Source of the DNA: an uncultured Prevotella sp.
GTDB taxonomy: Bacteria > Bacteroidota > Bacteroidia > Bacteroidales > Bacteroidaceae
DNA length: 36,385 nt
Assembly (NCBI GenBank): GCA_900317545.1
Contig: ONHE01000120.1
Location: 1-36,385 of the forward strand
Reading direction: 5' to 3'
The notes below the pieces were generated by a model that was given only the letters and a program-made list of their open reading frames with translations, did no database searches and had not been told where the DNA came from. The translations under genes were made by a program, and so were the position numbers. Shown piece after piece: positions 15,169 through 25,987 of the stretch. Within the stretch, counting starts at the first letter, position 1. The number at the start of each line of letters is the position of its first letter.

Positions 15169-16083
15169 CTAAATATCTACAATAAGTCCTTCCTTTGCCA
15201 ACAAGCTTTCCGGAAACAACTGCTGTGCTTCTCGCAGGATTTCATTTTCATTGTCGTAACGCGCACTGTAGTGGCCCAGCAACAGCCGCCCCGCATGTGC
15301 ATCACGGGCCACGGCAGCCGCCTCGGCGGCCGTACTGTGATAGTACATACGCGCCCTGTCGGCGTGATCGTTCGTGTAGGTTGACTCGTGATAGAGCAAA
15401 GACACATTGTGAACGAGTTCGTGCAGGCCAGGGAGGTATCGGGTGTCGCTGCAATAAGCATACGAACGCGGCGGCATGGCAGCTGTGACAAGCCGACTGT
15501 TGGCAATCATGTCGCCTTCCGGAGTCACCCAGTCGGCTCCCAACTTGATGTTATTGATCTGGCTGACCGGAATCCGATAATAGTCGATCATGTCACGAAG
15601 TATGTGCGGGAGAGTCGGCTTCTCCCGGAAGAGGAACCCGCAGCAGGCGATGCGGTGATCCAACGGGATCGTCTCTACGCTCACACTTTTGTCCTCATAG
15701 ATCACACGGCTGACGGTGGTGTCGATGGCATGGAACACGACTTCAAACTCCAGCCCCCGGCAGAACATGTCCAACTGCATCTGCAGCATCGGTTCCAGCG
15801 CCTCATCGGCATAGACATGCAGGGGAGCCGTACGTCCGAGCATACCGAAAGTGGAAATCATGCCGATCAGTCCGAAACAATGATCGCCATGGAGATGGGA
15901 GATGAAGACGGCACAGATCTTCGTAAAGCGCAGATGACTGCGCCGCAGTTGGATCTGCGTTCCTTCTCCGCAGTCGATCATGAAAAACTTTCCACGAATC
16001 TCAACGACCTGAGATGAGGGAAAGTGCTTTAAGGTGGGCAAGGCACTTCCACATCCTAATATATGTATTCTGAAAGGCTCCAT
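15169..16083 (-). CDS. rnz: ribonuclease Z
   Basis: A 304-residue metallo-beta-lactamase-fold nuclease that trims the 3' end of tRNA precursors. The zinc-binding motif HLHGDH is at residues 63-68, preceded by MIDCGEGTQIQL (about 35-46). Downstream, LYHESTYTNDHADRA, YYHSTAAEAAAVARDAHAGRLLLGHYSARY and a C-terminal FPESLLAKEGL stretch carry the remaining metal ligands (conserved His and Asp). Length and motif order match the short bacterial RNase Z (ElaC type). It lies 41 bp after the lipoprotein gene and could share its transcript; a weak TATCTTTA box at 16099-16106 is possible. Cytoplasmic. Confidence 0.95.
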   Translation of the reverse strand: MEPFRIHILGCGSALPTLKHFPSSQVVEIRGKFFMIDCGEGTQIQLRRSHLRFTKICAVFISHLHGDHCFGLIGMISTFGMLGRTAPLHVYADEALEPMLQMQLDMFCRGLEFEVVFHAIDTTVSRVIYEDKSVSVETIPLDHRIACCGFLFREKPTLPHILRDMIDYYRIPVSQINNIKLGADWVTPEGDMIANSRLVTAAMPPRSYAYCSDTRYLPGLHELVHNVSLLYHESTYTNDHADRARMYYHSTAAEAAAVARDAHAGRLLLGHYSARYDNENEILREAQQLFPESLLAKEGLIVDI

Positions 16084-16124
16084 CGCCGCGTCTGCTCTTA
16101 AAGATAAATTATAGGACGATCAGA

Positions 16125-16691
16125 TCATTTCACCCGCTTAAAGGCGAAGATGCCGGTCTTGTTCTCAAGATAGAGGCTATCAGCGCCCAATCCGTCAATC
16201 ATGAACGTATCCTTGTTGAGCAATAGGTTGCCGTTGAGGATCTTCCAACTGGTCCACGGACGGGTTTCAGCCTTCACGTTCGACCTTACGACACCGCCTT
16301 CCTCGATGTCAAAGTTCTTGTCAATGCTGGTCCATTTGCCAAGTAGCGTGGTCAGATTGATGATTTTGGTCGCAATGAGTTCTCCATCCACCTTACACGC
16401 GGTAACAGCCATGCGGTCGCCGACCAAGAGTCCGCCCAGTACGACCGGATCCATATCGGCTTCACCGTCTGCAATCATGTAGCTCAGGGTGTCTCCGGCA
16501 TCAGTGACAAGTTCGAGTGTATGCATTGCCGTTCCTTCTCCGCAGATGCCATAAGCAGTGCTGTCAGCTTCCGAATCCTCGGTCAGTATACTGTCTGTAT
16601 CGGTCACTTTCTCTTGGGTCTTGTTATTCTTGCACCCCACGATAGTGACGATCGCAAGGATGAAAACAAAGAATAATAATAATCTTCTCAT
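16125..16691 (-). CDS. lipoprotein with lipocalin-like C-terminal domain
   Basis: A protein of about 188 residues. MRRLLLFFVFILAIVTIVGC is a lipoprotein signal with IVGC as lipobox and Cys20 as anchor. An acidic, Asp/Glu/Thr-rich linker (about 26-48) follows, then a beta-rich region. The C-terminal part (LLGKWTSIDKNFDIEEGG... WTSWKILNGNLLL, with later FAFKRVK) resembles the lipocalin-like domain found in many Bacteroidetes lipoproteins. Open frame continues upstream to 16820, but only the ATG at 16691 (or 16697) places a signal peptide at the N-terminus. It lies between mazG and rnz on the same strand. The ligand and role are unknown. Confidence 0.8.
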   Translation of the reverse strand: MRRLLLFFVFILAIVTIVGCKNNKTQEKVTDTDSILTEDSEADSTAYGICGEGTAMHTLELVTDAGDTLSYMIADGEADMDPVVLGGLLVGDRMAVTACKVDGELIATKIINLTTLLGKWTSIDKNFDIEEGGVVRSNVKAETRPWTSWKILNGNLLLNKDTFMIDGLGADSLYLENKTGIFAFKRVK

Positions 16692-16761
16692 AGCCATGTA
16701 ATGTATTTCGTTATGATATATGTCTCCCGTTTGCCGGTTCCGACCACTGGCGGGATCTGAT

Positions 16762-17688
16762 TCAACCGTTGTCGATTTCCTTTCTTTTGGCCTCATTCCA
16801 CAATTGATCCATTTCCTCAAGGGTCATTTCCTTTAGGCTTCTGCCCATTTCCTGCGCCCGCTGTTCTATATAAGTGAACCGTGAGATAAACTTCTGGTTG
16901 GTGTACTCTAAGGCATTGTCGGGATTGAGGTGATAGAGTCGGGCTGCATTGATGACACTGAAGAGGAAGTCGCCCAATTCCCGGGTCGACTGCTCCTGGT
17001 TTTCGTTCCGCAGTTCGGTTTCCAATTCGCCGAGTTCCTCACGCACCTTTCCCCACACATGTTCCTTTTCTTTCCAGTCGAAGCCGACATTCCTCGCCTT
17101 GTCCTGAATGCGGTAGGCCTTGATCATTGACGGCAAGGCTTCCGGAACTCCTGAGAGCACCGTGCGGTTGCCGTCCCTTTCTCGCTGCTTGATCTGCTCC
17201 CAGGTCTGCTCGACAGCAGAAGCCGTCGTGGGCCGCTCGGCCGGATCAGACTGCAGCTTCTGATCAGAGCGGTAGATGACTTGCCCGTCCGCATTCAGTT
17301 CCATCTCCTCATTGCTGACAGAGAAGGGCTCGTTTTCGATGGCCCAGTCGCCTTCCTGCTGCCGCCAATTGATGAAGGGGTGGCGGAACATGAGCTTGTC
17401 AGCCTGCATGTTGCACACGTCGGCGATATCAAAGTCTTCGTTCTCAAGACCGATCAGACTGTAGAAGATCACATGCTCCAGCACATCGCCGAGTTCCTTG
17501 CAGATGTTTTTCGAATCGTTGTGCATGAGCGCGTCACACAGCTCATATACTTCTTCTATCGTATTGGGGCGCAGACTCTCATTCGTCTGTTTCCTGTCCC
17601 ACGGACATTCCTTTCTCAATCTGTGCTGAACATCCAGCAACCGACCGAATGCAGCCAACTTTTCCTCCCTTGTATGTTTCTGTTTCAT
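16762..17688 (-). CDS. mazG: nucleoside triphosphate pyrophosphohydrolase MazG
   Basis: A 308-residue protein with two MazG domains that hydrolyses NTPs to NMP and pyrophosphate. Domain 1 has CPWDRKQT (residues 28-35), EEVYE (45-49) and ELGDVL (65-70), the Mg2+-binding acidic pattern. Domain 2 has EELGELETEL and ELGDFLFSVINAARL. An insertion of about 40 residues between domains, rich in Ser, Thr, Asp and Gln, makes it longer than E. coli MazG (263). The open frame reaches 17715, but a consensus promoter (-7 box at 17693-17700) overlaps that extension, so the start is the ATG at 17688, very close to the expected transcription start. Confidence 0.93.
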   Translation of the reverse strand: MKQKHTREEKLAAFGRLLDVQHRLRKECPWDRKQTNESLRPNTIEEVYELCDALMHNDSKNICKELGDVLEHVIFYSLIGLENEDFDIADVCNMQADKLMFRHPFINWRQQEGDWAIENEPFSVSNEEMELNADGQVIYRSDQKLQSDPAERPTTASAVEQTWEQIKQRERDGNRTVLSGVPEALPSMIKAYRIQDKARNVGFDWKEKEHVWGKVREELGELETELRNENQEQSTRELGDFLFSVINAARLYHLNPDNALEYTNQKFISRFTYIEQRAQEMGRSLKEMTLEEMDQLWNEAKRKEIDNG

Positions 17689-17692
17689 AACG

Positions 17693-17721
17693 CAAAGATA
17701 ATGTTTTATTTTCAAAGCAAA
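17693..17721 (-). promoter_or_regulatory. mazG promoter
   Basis: On the minus strand TTTG (17721-17718), a 17-bp spacer and TATCTTTG (17700-17693). Only four bases separate the -7 box from the mazG ATG, so the transcript probably has no or almost no leader. Confidence 0.75.
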
Positions 17722-17804
17722 AAGCGTTCGTCAAAATAAGCGCAATTTTATCAGATATATTATTTCAACGTCCCCCTACCCCATCCGTACCCTATGGCTT
17801 CCGT

Positions 17805-17885
17805 AGAGCTATCATATCGACGCCCGAGAACTATCTTCCGGTCGGCCCGGAGGATAGCTTTGGACGGCCCGGAGAATAGCTCTGG
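17805..17885. repeat. 22-bp-period intergenic repeat array, locus B
   Basis: Cores at 17807-17812 (AGCTAT) and 17829-17834 (AACTAT) are 22 bp apart in one orientation; ATAGCT at 17854-17859 and 17876-17881 are 22 bp apart in the other. CTATCTTCCGG (17831-17841) and CCGGAGGATAG (17847-17857) pair with one mismatch. The flanks GGCCCGGAG recur as in locus A (8-112) and locus C (25745-25828). It lies upstream of the mazG promoter and downstream of the POT gene terminator. Confidence 0.82.
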
Positions 17886-18008
17886 CAACGCATTGATTAT
17901 CATCAGGTTAAAAGTCATACAACAAATCGATGGTCTGCAGGAAGTTTCCCGCCTCGTCTATCCGCTCTTCACACATAGGATGAGCCATCCGCAGACAACA
18001 GAAAACGA
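17886..18008. other. gene-free stretch between mazG and the peptide transporter gene
   Basis: Part of a 428-bp interval (17689-18116) without a gene. Apart from the promoter, the repeat array and the terminator listed separately, I see nothing distinctive here. Confidence 0.4.
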
Positions 18009-18051
18009 CAAAGGCCCACATCGCCCACGTATCGGGCAATATGAGCCTTTG
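18009..18051 (-). terminator. hairpin downstream of the POT transporter gene
   Basis: CAAAGGC (18009-18015) pairs with GCCTTTG (18045-18051); inside, GCCC and GGGC add an inner stem. It is about 65 bp past the stop of the transporter gene. The minus-strand 3' side is moderately T-rich. Confidence 0.6.
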
Positions 18052-18116
18052 TTATCTGATCGGCACGGACCGAACCGTTGTCTCCGAACGGGACGACCTG
18101 TCAGTCCGTCAACAAT

Positions 18117-19673
18117 TTATGCGGTAACGCGCTCTAACCATTTCACCATGCCGAGCATCACGCCCATCGAGATGAGACATACGATGAGGAACACGCTCCA
18201 GCACTGCCACAACGGCATCTTGTTATACATCAACGGACCGATCCAAATCAGCAGGTTGCCCACCGCAGTTGCACCGAGCCACAACCCCTGGCACACGCCT
18301 TGCAGATGCTTCGGAGCCACCTTGGAGACGAAACTCAGCCCGAGTGGCGAGATGAAAAGTTCGGCCACCGTCAGGAAGAAATAAGTCACAATGAGCACCC
18401 ACGGGCCAGCCTTCAGAGCCTCCTTGGCCGTCACGTCCATAGCCTTGAACTCTTCGCCTGACGGATAACCATTCAAATAGGAATAGATAACAAGGAAGAG
18501 GTAAGCCATTCCGGCAATGAACATACCGTAAGCGATCTTCTTCGGGGTTGAGATAGCATGCCCGGCACTGGTCAACCGGGAGAATATCCACATGATGATC
18601 GGCGTGAGTACTATCACGAAGAACGGATTGACAGCCTGCCAGATCTCCGGTGCAATCGAGTCTGTCTTCACAAAGTCACGGGCAAAAACGGACAGCGACT
18701 GGCCGTTCTGATGGAATGAGAACCAGAAGAAGATGGCAATGCCGAGCACGGCAAACAGAGCATACATGCGCTGCTTGATTTCTTTGGCCATGGCCACTTT
18801 CTCCTCTGCCGTATATTCTACAGCTTCCGCAGCTTCTTTCTTCGCCGGTGTGGGGAACTGTTTCTTGTACAGAATGAAAATGGTCAAAGAAATCAGCATG
18901 GCCACGACGGATGCGATGAATGAATAATGAACACCGGTGTTGAAGGCCTCTAAATAGTTCGTGCAGGCAGCCGTCATATCGCTGACGTTGCCGCCGACAT
19001 CGGTCATGAGCTTCGTAAGGTTGGCCGACTCCTCGCCCGTCATCGAGGAACCGCCGATAAACTTATGGCAGAGCGCAGGGAGCTCGGCATTGTAGAGCAG
19101 CCCCTTGGTACCCAGCCACCACTGACGGAGATAAGGCGCGATAAACGGAGCGACCAAACCGCCGATATTTATGAATACATAGAAGATCTGAAAGCCACTG
19201 TCACGCTTGCCCTGAACGGCCTTCTGTGCCTCGGGGCCCTTCTGTGCGGCCTCTGCTTCCAAGTTGTCATACATCTGTCCGACAATGGCTTGCAGGTTGC
19301 CTTTGAACAGTCCGTTACCGAATGCGATCAACAACAAGGCACCGCAAGTGAAAGGTAACAACCAGCCGATGTTGCCCGCAGTCGACATGATGGGGAACGA
19401 GAGTAGCACATAGCCTGACGCCATGACAATCAGTCCGGCCATGATCGTGCCTTTGTAATTCTGGGTGCGGTCAGCAATGATACCGCCAACGAGACTAAGC
19501 ACATAGATCAGTGCATAGAAAACAGAATAGATAATACCACTGGTCTCATCGCTCAATCCAAACTTAGAGCAAAGGAAAAGCAACAAGACCGCATTCATAA
19601 TGTAATACCCGAAGCGCTCTCCCATGTTGCTGAGAGCGGCAGGTATCAGACCTTTAGGATGATTTTTTAACAT
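18117..19673 (-). CDS. POT/PTR-family peptide:proton symporter
   Basis: A 518-residue membrane protein with about 14 hydrophobic segments, of the proton-dependent oligopeptide transporter family (major facilitator superfamily) that imports di- and tripeptides. The family signature appears as GERFGYY (residues 18-24), followed by a typical second helix (IIYSVFYALIYVLSLVGG) and IADRTQNYKGTIMAG. At the first position of the usual ExxERFxYY motif there is Asn16 rather than Glu, a change in a residue linked to proton coupling. A large soluble loop (about residues 195-240) sits mid-protein. It lies 83 bp after the outer-membrane protein gene; a hairpin terminator follows at 18009-18051. Confidence 0.92.
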   Translation of the reverse strand: MLKNHPKGLIPAALSNMGERFGYYIMNAVLLLFLCSKFGLSDETSGIIYSVFYALIYVLSLVGGIIADRTQNYKGTIMAGLIVMASGYVLLSFPIMSTAGNIGWLLPFTCGALLLIAFGNGLFKGNLQAIVGQMYDNLEAEAAQKGPEAQKAVQGKRDSGFQIFYVFINIGGLVAPFIAPYLRQWWLGTKGLLYNAELPALCHKFIGGSSMTGEESANLTKLMTDVGGNVSDMTAACTNYLEAFNTGVHYSFIASVVAMLISLTIFILYKKQFPTPAKKEAAEAVEYTAEEKVAMAKEIKQRMYALFAVLGIAIFFWFSFHQNGQSLSVFARDFVKTDSIAPEIWQAVNPFFVIVLTPIIMWIFSRLTSAGHAISTPKKIAYGMFIAGMAYLFLVIYSYLNGYPSGEEFKAMDVTAKEALKAGPWVLIVTYFFLTVAELFISPLGLSFVSKVAPKHLQGVCQGLWLGATAVGNLLIWIGPLMYNKMPLWQCWSVFLIVCLISMGVMLGMVKWLERVTA

Positions 19674-19756
19674 AATATATTAGATTAAAATTAATAAAGA
19701 GTTTCATTGTCGACAAAGTGAGACATGTTTCCGAGTCTGAATGTTCGTAAGGCTTG

Positions 19757-20518
19757 CTACCGTTTCTTTTTCGTCTTGACGATATCAAAGAGGTAGGTGC
19801 CCTTGACAACGATGTTGTTGAAACGGCTCGCACCAAAGTAGTCGCGCTTCGAATCACCGTATATATTGCCGAGGCCATAATAGTATCTGGCCTCTAAAAG
19901 CAGATGCCCTGCCCCCGGCAAGGAATATTCGGCTCCGAGGCCTGCCGCGATTCCGTAGTCCAACTTCTTCTCCACCGGCATTGACTCCTGTGCGACGATC
20001 GAGTTGGCACGGTCGGTCAAGTTGCGCGTTGCCGGATCGTAGCTCATTGAAGTGGATTCGCTGATATAGTAACCGAACTGCGGTCCAGCTTGGAAAAAGA
20101 ACTGCATCCCTTTATACTCTTTACCCCAGGCAAGATGTGCAAAGACAGGAACTTGGACGTAAGAGATCGTCCGGCTGTAGGTCTCGGCAGCATTCGTCAC
20201 GCTGTTGATCACGGGCTGGTCGCGTGCATCAAGTATATCTTGCGTCCATCCGATCTGTGCATAGTTAAGTTCTGCATAGATGGAGCAGATCGATTTGAAG
20301 TATTTCTCGCAGACATATCTGACAGACAGACCGCCCGTAAGGCCGCCATGCTGCTTCTGGACCACCTTCGGCTGGAAACTGATGGTGCTCATGACATAGC
20401 CGGCATTGACACCTACCGACAGATCATTACGATGCTCGCCCACCTGGGCGTAAGCTGTCGTCGATAAAAGCGTGAAAGCCGTCAGAAACAAAAGTATCGG
20501 TAATTTAGCCTTGATCAT
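19757..20518 (-). CDS. outer-membrane beta-barrel (porin-family, PorT-like) protein
   Basis: A 253-residue protein with a signal peptide (MIKAKLPILLFLTAFTLLSTTAYAQ, cleaved after AYA) and a mature part of alternating strands with aromatic girdles: VGVNAGYVMSTISFQP, GGLSVRYVCEKYF, CSIYAELNYAQIGW, YVQVPVFAHLAW, FFFQAGPQFGYYIS, YGIAAGLGAEYSL and LLLEARYYYGLGNIY. This is the outer-membrane beta-barrel domain common in Bacteroidetes, typically 8-10 strands. It ends with a basic KTKKKR. It starts 16 bp after the LysM-protein gene and is likely co-transcribed with it. The substrate or role is unknown; similarity to PorT of type IX secretion is only general. Confidence 0.82.
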   Translation of the reverse strand: MIKAKLPILLFLTAFTLLSTTAYAQVGEHRNDLSVGVNAGYVMSTISFQPKVVQKQHGGLTGGLSVRYVCEKYFKSICSIYAELNYAQIGWTQDILDARDQPVINSVTNAAETYSRTISYVQVPVFAHLAWGKEYKGMQFFFQAGPQFGYYISESTSMSYDPATRNLTDRANSIVAQESMPVEKKLDYGIAAGLGAEYSLPGAGHLLLEARYYYGLGNIYGDSKRDYFGASRFNNIVVKGTYLFDIVKTKKKR

Positions 20519-20534
20519 TGGTCTTCGAAACTGC

Positions 20535-21878
20535 TTAATAAGAAATAGACTCGATGCGCTGGTCGGGCGTATAATGAATCAACATGAAATTCGCGTTCTG
20601 CATACCCTTTACAAGTCGCTTGAAATGCAACGGGGTCTGCAAGGCACGATAGGTGTTCTGTTCACGCGTCCCGTTGAACCCATCCCCATAACGGTGATAC
20701 CCTCTCACGAAAAACTGTGTCTGATCATAGCCGGTGATGGCGAAACGAGGAAGCGCATGCTGCATCTCGCTGCCGAACCACTTATAATAGCTCCGTTCCA
20801 AACTCTGTGTTTTAGGATCGAGCGGATTGTAATAGAAAGTCGAGGGTATACAAGCATTGTATTTAAAGAAATGCTCCAGACAATTCCGAGTGTACATCAG
20901 CCACTCCGTATAGCCAAACAAGCTGACTTTAACATCGTGATTTACCGTTGTCAGACCATCAATCTTCGCCAACGCCACCTTCAGTTCCGGCGATCTTCCG
21001 GTGTTCAAGATCACGACATTAGGCATCGTCCGGCTGAATGACTTGGCAAAACTGGCTTCAGAAGACTTCAGGTTCGTGATGTTGTATTTGATACCCTTCT
21101 GATCCAAGACCTTGCGCAAGCCAAAAGTAAAAATTCCTTTTCGGCTGGTCGAATCATTGCAGTCGATGAAAACGGGATGGTATCCGGGAAATCGACTGAC
21201 GAAGGCCGATATCGCGTCATTGGTGAGATCGGAGTCATCCTGATATACTTGGAAGACTTGAGGGTTCCTCACCACCTCGTCACCATTGATCGAGAATGGA
21301 ATGATCAGCTTGATTCCGTTTCTGCTGCAGAAATCTGCCAACGGCTTTACCTGGTGCGTATAAAGTGGGCCAAAAATGAGATTGCGGTCCTTGGCACTTT
21401 GGTCCAACAGGGTCTGACGGATGTCGGCATCGATCGGAACATTCCATGCGCGGATCTCTGTAGAAATGCCTTGACGCTTCAGACTGTCGCAGGCGAGCAG
21501 CAATCCACGGTAATACTCGACCATGCGGCGGCCGTCTCCGTCGACGTCGTGCAATGGGAGCATGACTCCGATCTTCACAGTCGATGACCTGGCAGCCTCT
21601 TTCTTCTCCGTCTTGGCTGGCACAACGGGGGCCGACACCGTTTTTGCATGAGGGATAAAGATCGTAGCACCTTTCTTCAGTTCATATCCCTCAGCCTTCA
21701 TCTCCGGGTTTGCATCAAGCAGATCCTGCAAGGATATCGAATACTTTTTGGCGATGCCGAAAAGCGTGTCCTTCTTTTTGACCTCATAAACGTCCTGCCA
21801 TTGGTTGATCTGAGCCTTCATTTGGGAGGGCAAGGCTAAGAAGACGGAAAGCAAGAAGTATATAAACAGATGTTTCAT
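20535..21878 (-). CDS. LysM-domain protein with periplasmic-binding-protein-like domain
   Basis: A 447-residue periplasmic protein. A signal peptide (MKHLFIYFLLSVFLALPSQMKA) is followed by one LysM module at about residues 29-76 (YEVKKKDTLFGIAKKYSIS, DLLDANP, KKGATIFIP), which binds peptidoglycan. After a Lys/Ala/Pro linker, residues about 100-440 resemble a type I periplasmic-binding fold (KIGVMLPLHDVDGDGRRMVEYYRGLLLA, LIFGPLYTHQVKPLADFCS, VVILNTGRSPELKVALAKI, FAITGYDQTQFFVRGYHRYG). The family is often annotated as an amino-acid ABC transporter binding protein. No transporter genes lie nearby, so a LpoA-like role in wall synthesis is an alternative. The -7 box is at 21905-21912. Confidence 0.83.
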   Translation of the reverse strand: MKHLFIYFLLSVFLALPSQMKAQINQWQDVYEVKKKDTLFGIAKKYSISLQDLLDANPEMKAEGYELKKGATIFIPHAKTVSAPVVPAKTEKKEAARSSTVKIGVMLPLHDVDGDGRRMVEYYRGLLLACDSLKRQGISTEIRAWNVPIDADIRQTLLDQSAKDRNLIFGPLYTHQVKPLADFCSRNGIKLIIPFSINGDEVVRNPQVFQVYQDDSDLTNDAISAFVSRFPGYHPVFIDCNDSTSRKGIFTFGLRKVLDQKGIKYNITNLKSSEASFAKSFSRTMPNVVILNTGRSPELKVALAKIDGLTTVNHDVKVSLFGYTEWLMYTRNCLEHFFKYNACIPSTFYYNPLDPKTQSLERSYYKWFGSEMQHALPRFAITGYDQTQFFVRGYHRYGDGFNGTREQNTYRALQTPLHFKRLVKGMQNANFMLIHYTPDQRIESISY

Positions 21879-21904
21879 TCAATGCAGTTTAATGATTCCA
21901 ATTG

Positions 21905-21912
21905 CAAATTTA
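21905..21912 (-). promoter_or_regulatory. -7 element of the LysM-protein operon
   Basis: The minus strand reads TAAATTTG, followed by the ATG 26 bp later. It is back-to-back with the promoter of the sorting-domain gene on the other strand. Confidence 0.6.
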
Positions 21913-21956
21913 CAAAAAAATCTGTAATCCTTAATTTCTAATCCCTAATCTTTTCG

Positions 21957-21964
21957 TATCTTTG
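21957..21964 (+). promoter_or_regulatory. -7 element of the type B sorting-domain gene
   Basis: TATCTTTG, an exact consensus match, ends 20 bp before the ATG at 21985. GGAG at about 21974 could serve as a ribosome-binding site. Confidence 0.7.
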
Positions 21965-21984
21965 CAATAATATAGGAGTCTGCA

Positions 21985-22700
21985 ATGAATTTTAAGTATC
22001 TTATCTCTATAATCGGCACCTTAATATTAGGGACAGTCTTTCTTTATGCCCAGGATTTTCCCTCTATCAGCCCCAAGGCGCACCTTCGGGACGCTGGCAG
22101 ACAGGAAGGGGATGTCTTTCCGGCAAGTTCTTTCGTCGGTTCGGCACCCGTCAGCGGAGTTTTCACCGCCAATCCGGCAAACGCAGAAGGCTGGATCGCA
22201 AACTACGAATGGCGCTTTTATACGGATGCAGATGAAGAGTCACCGTATCTTGTAAGATACGAACAGGACACGCAGTTCACCTTTACGAAAGCCGGAAACC
22301 ATCGCATCGTCTGCTATGCCACTTTCACCCGCGGATCGGAAAAGATCACTTTCACGAAAGAATACTGGGACGAAGCGGGAGCCATTACTGTCACCATTTC
22401 GGAAAGCAAACTTGAAATGCCGAACGCATTCTCTCCGAACGGCGACGGGATCAACGACATCTACAGAGCCAAGAGCGGTTATCAGTCGATAACAGAATTC
22501 AATGCGTACATCTATAACCGATGGGGACAGAAGCTTTACGAATGGCATGATCCGGCCGGAGGATGGGACGGAACTTACAAAGGAAAAGAGGTTCCTCAGG
22601 GCGTCTACTTCTGTCTGGTGAAGGCAAAAGGTGCTGACGGCCGCGACTTCAACATCAGGAAGGATGTCAATCTGCTGAGGGGATACACGGAAGAGAAGCA

Positions 22701-22704
<4 letters not shown>
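21985..22704 (+). CDS. secreted protein with PKD-like region and gliding-motility type (T9SS type B) C-terminal domain
   Basis: A 239-residue protein. Residues 1-23 form a signal peptide (SIIGTLILGTVFLYAQ). Residues about 50-138 look like a PKD-type beta-sandwich (ANYEWRFYTDAD, FTFTKAGNHRIVCYATF). Residues about 144-235 are a gliding-motility-associated CHU_C-type domain: PNAFSPNGDGINDIY, FNAYIYNRWGQKLYEW, GGWDGTYKG and VPQGVYFCLVKAKG. This domain directs proteins through the type IX secretion system and to the surface. The protein is unusually short for such cargo. Its stop overlaps the uvrA start codon (ATGA), so uvrA may be translated from the same mRNA; the two functions look unrelated. 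Confidence 0.88.
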
Positions 22705-25697
<2,993 letters not shown>

Positions 25698-25744
25698 TCC
25701 ACTCTTTTGCTCCCCGTTTCAGAGAGGATCAGTGCGGCTTCGCC

Positions 25745-25828
25745 AAAGCTATGCTCCGGGCCGTCGAAAGCATAGCTTTGGGCGGCCCAAAGCATACATA
25801 TGGGCGGCCCAAAGGATAGCTCTGCGCG
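25745..25828. repeat. 22-bp-period intergenic repeat array, locus C
   Basis: AGCTAT at 25747-25752 is in one orientation; ATAGCT at 25772-25777, ATACAT at 25794-25799 and ATAGCT at 25816-25821 follow in the other at exact 22-bp steps. CAAAGCTATGCT (25744-25755) and AGCATAGCTTTG (25769-25780) form a perfect 12-bp stem. Compared with locus A the stem carries a C-to-G change on one arm and the matching G-to-C on the other. It lies between the convergent uvrA and nuoN genes. Confidence 0.83.
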
Positions 25829-25925
25829 GACCAGAAAACCGGCATTGGACAAGCATTCGATAAACGCCTGTAAATGAAACCGTTGCGCCATCATCACGAA
25901 ATTGCCGGAACACACGCTAAATAAT

Positions 25926-25961
25926 AAGCCCGGTCACCTGCTTGTACAGATGGCCGGGCTT
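25926..25961 (-). terminator. terminator of the nuo operon
   Basis: AAGCCCGGTCA (25926-25936) pairs with TGGCCGGGCTT (25951-25961) through one G-T pair. On the minus strand the stem is followed by ATTATTT, and it lies about 27 bp past the nuoN stop. Confidence 0.78.
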
Positions 25962-25987
25962 GTCATATAGCGGCTACAGGATGAATG

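Noticed and set aside
15388..16017. A 209-codon plus-strand open frame opposite ribonuclease Z
   Set aside because: Antisense shadow of rnz; low-complexity, with no domain or promoter.
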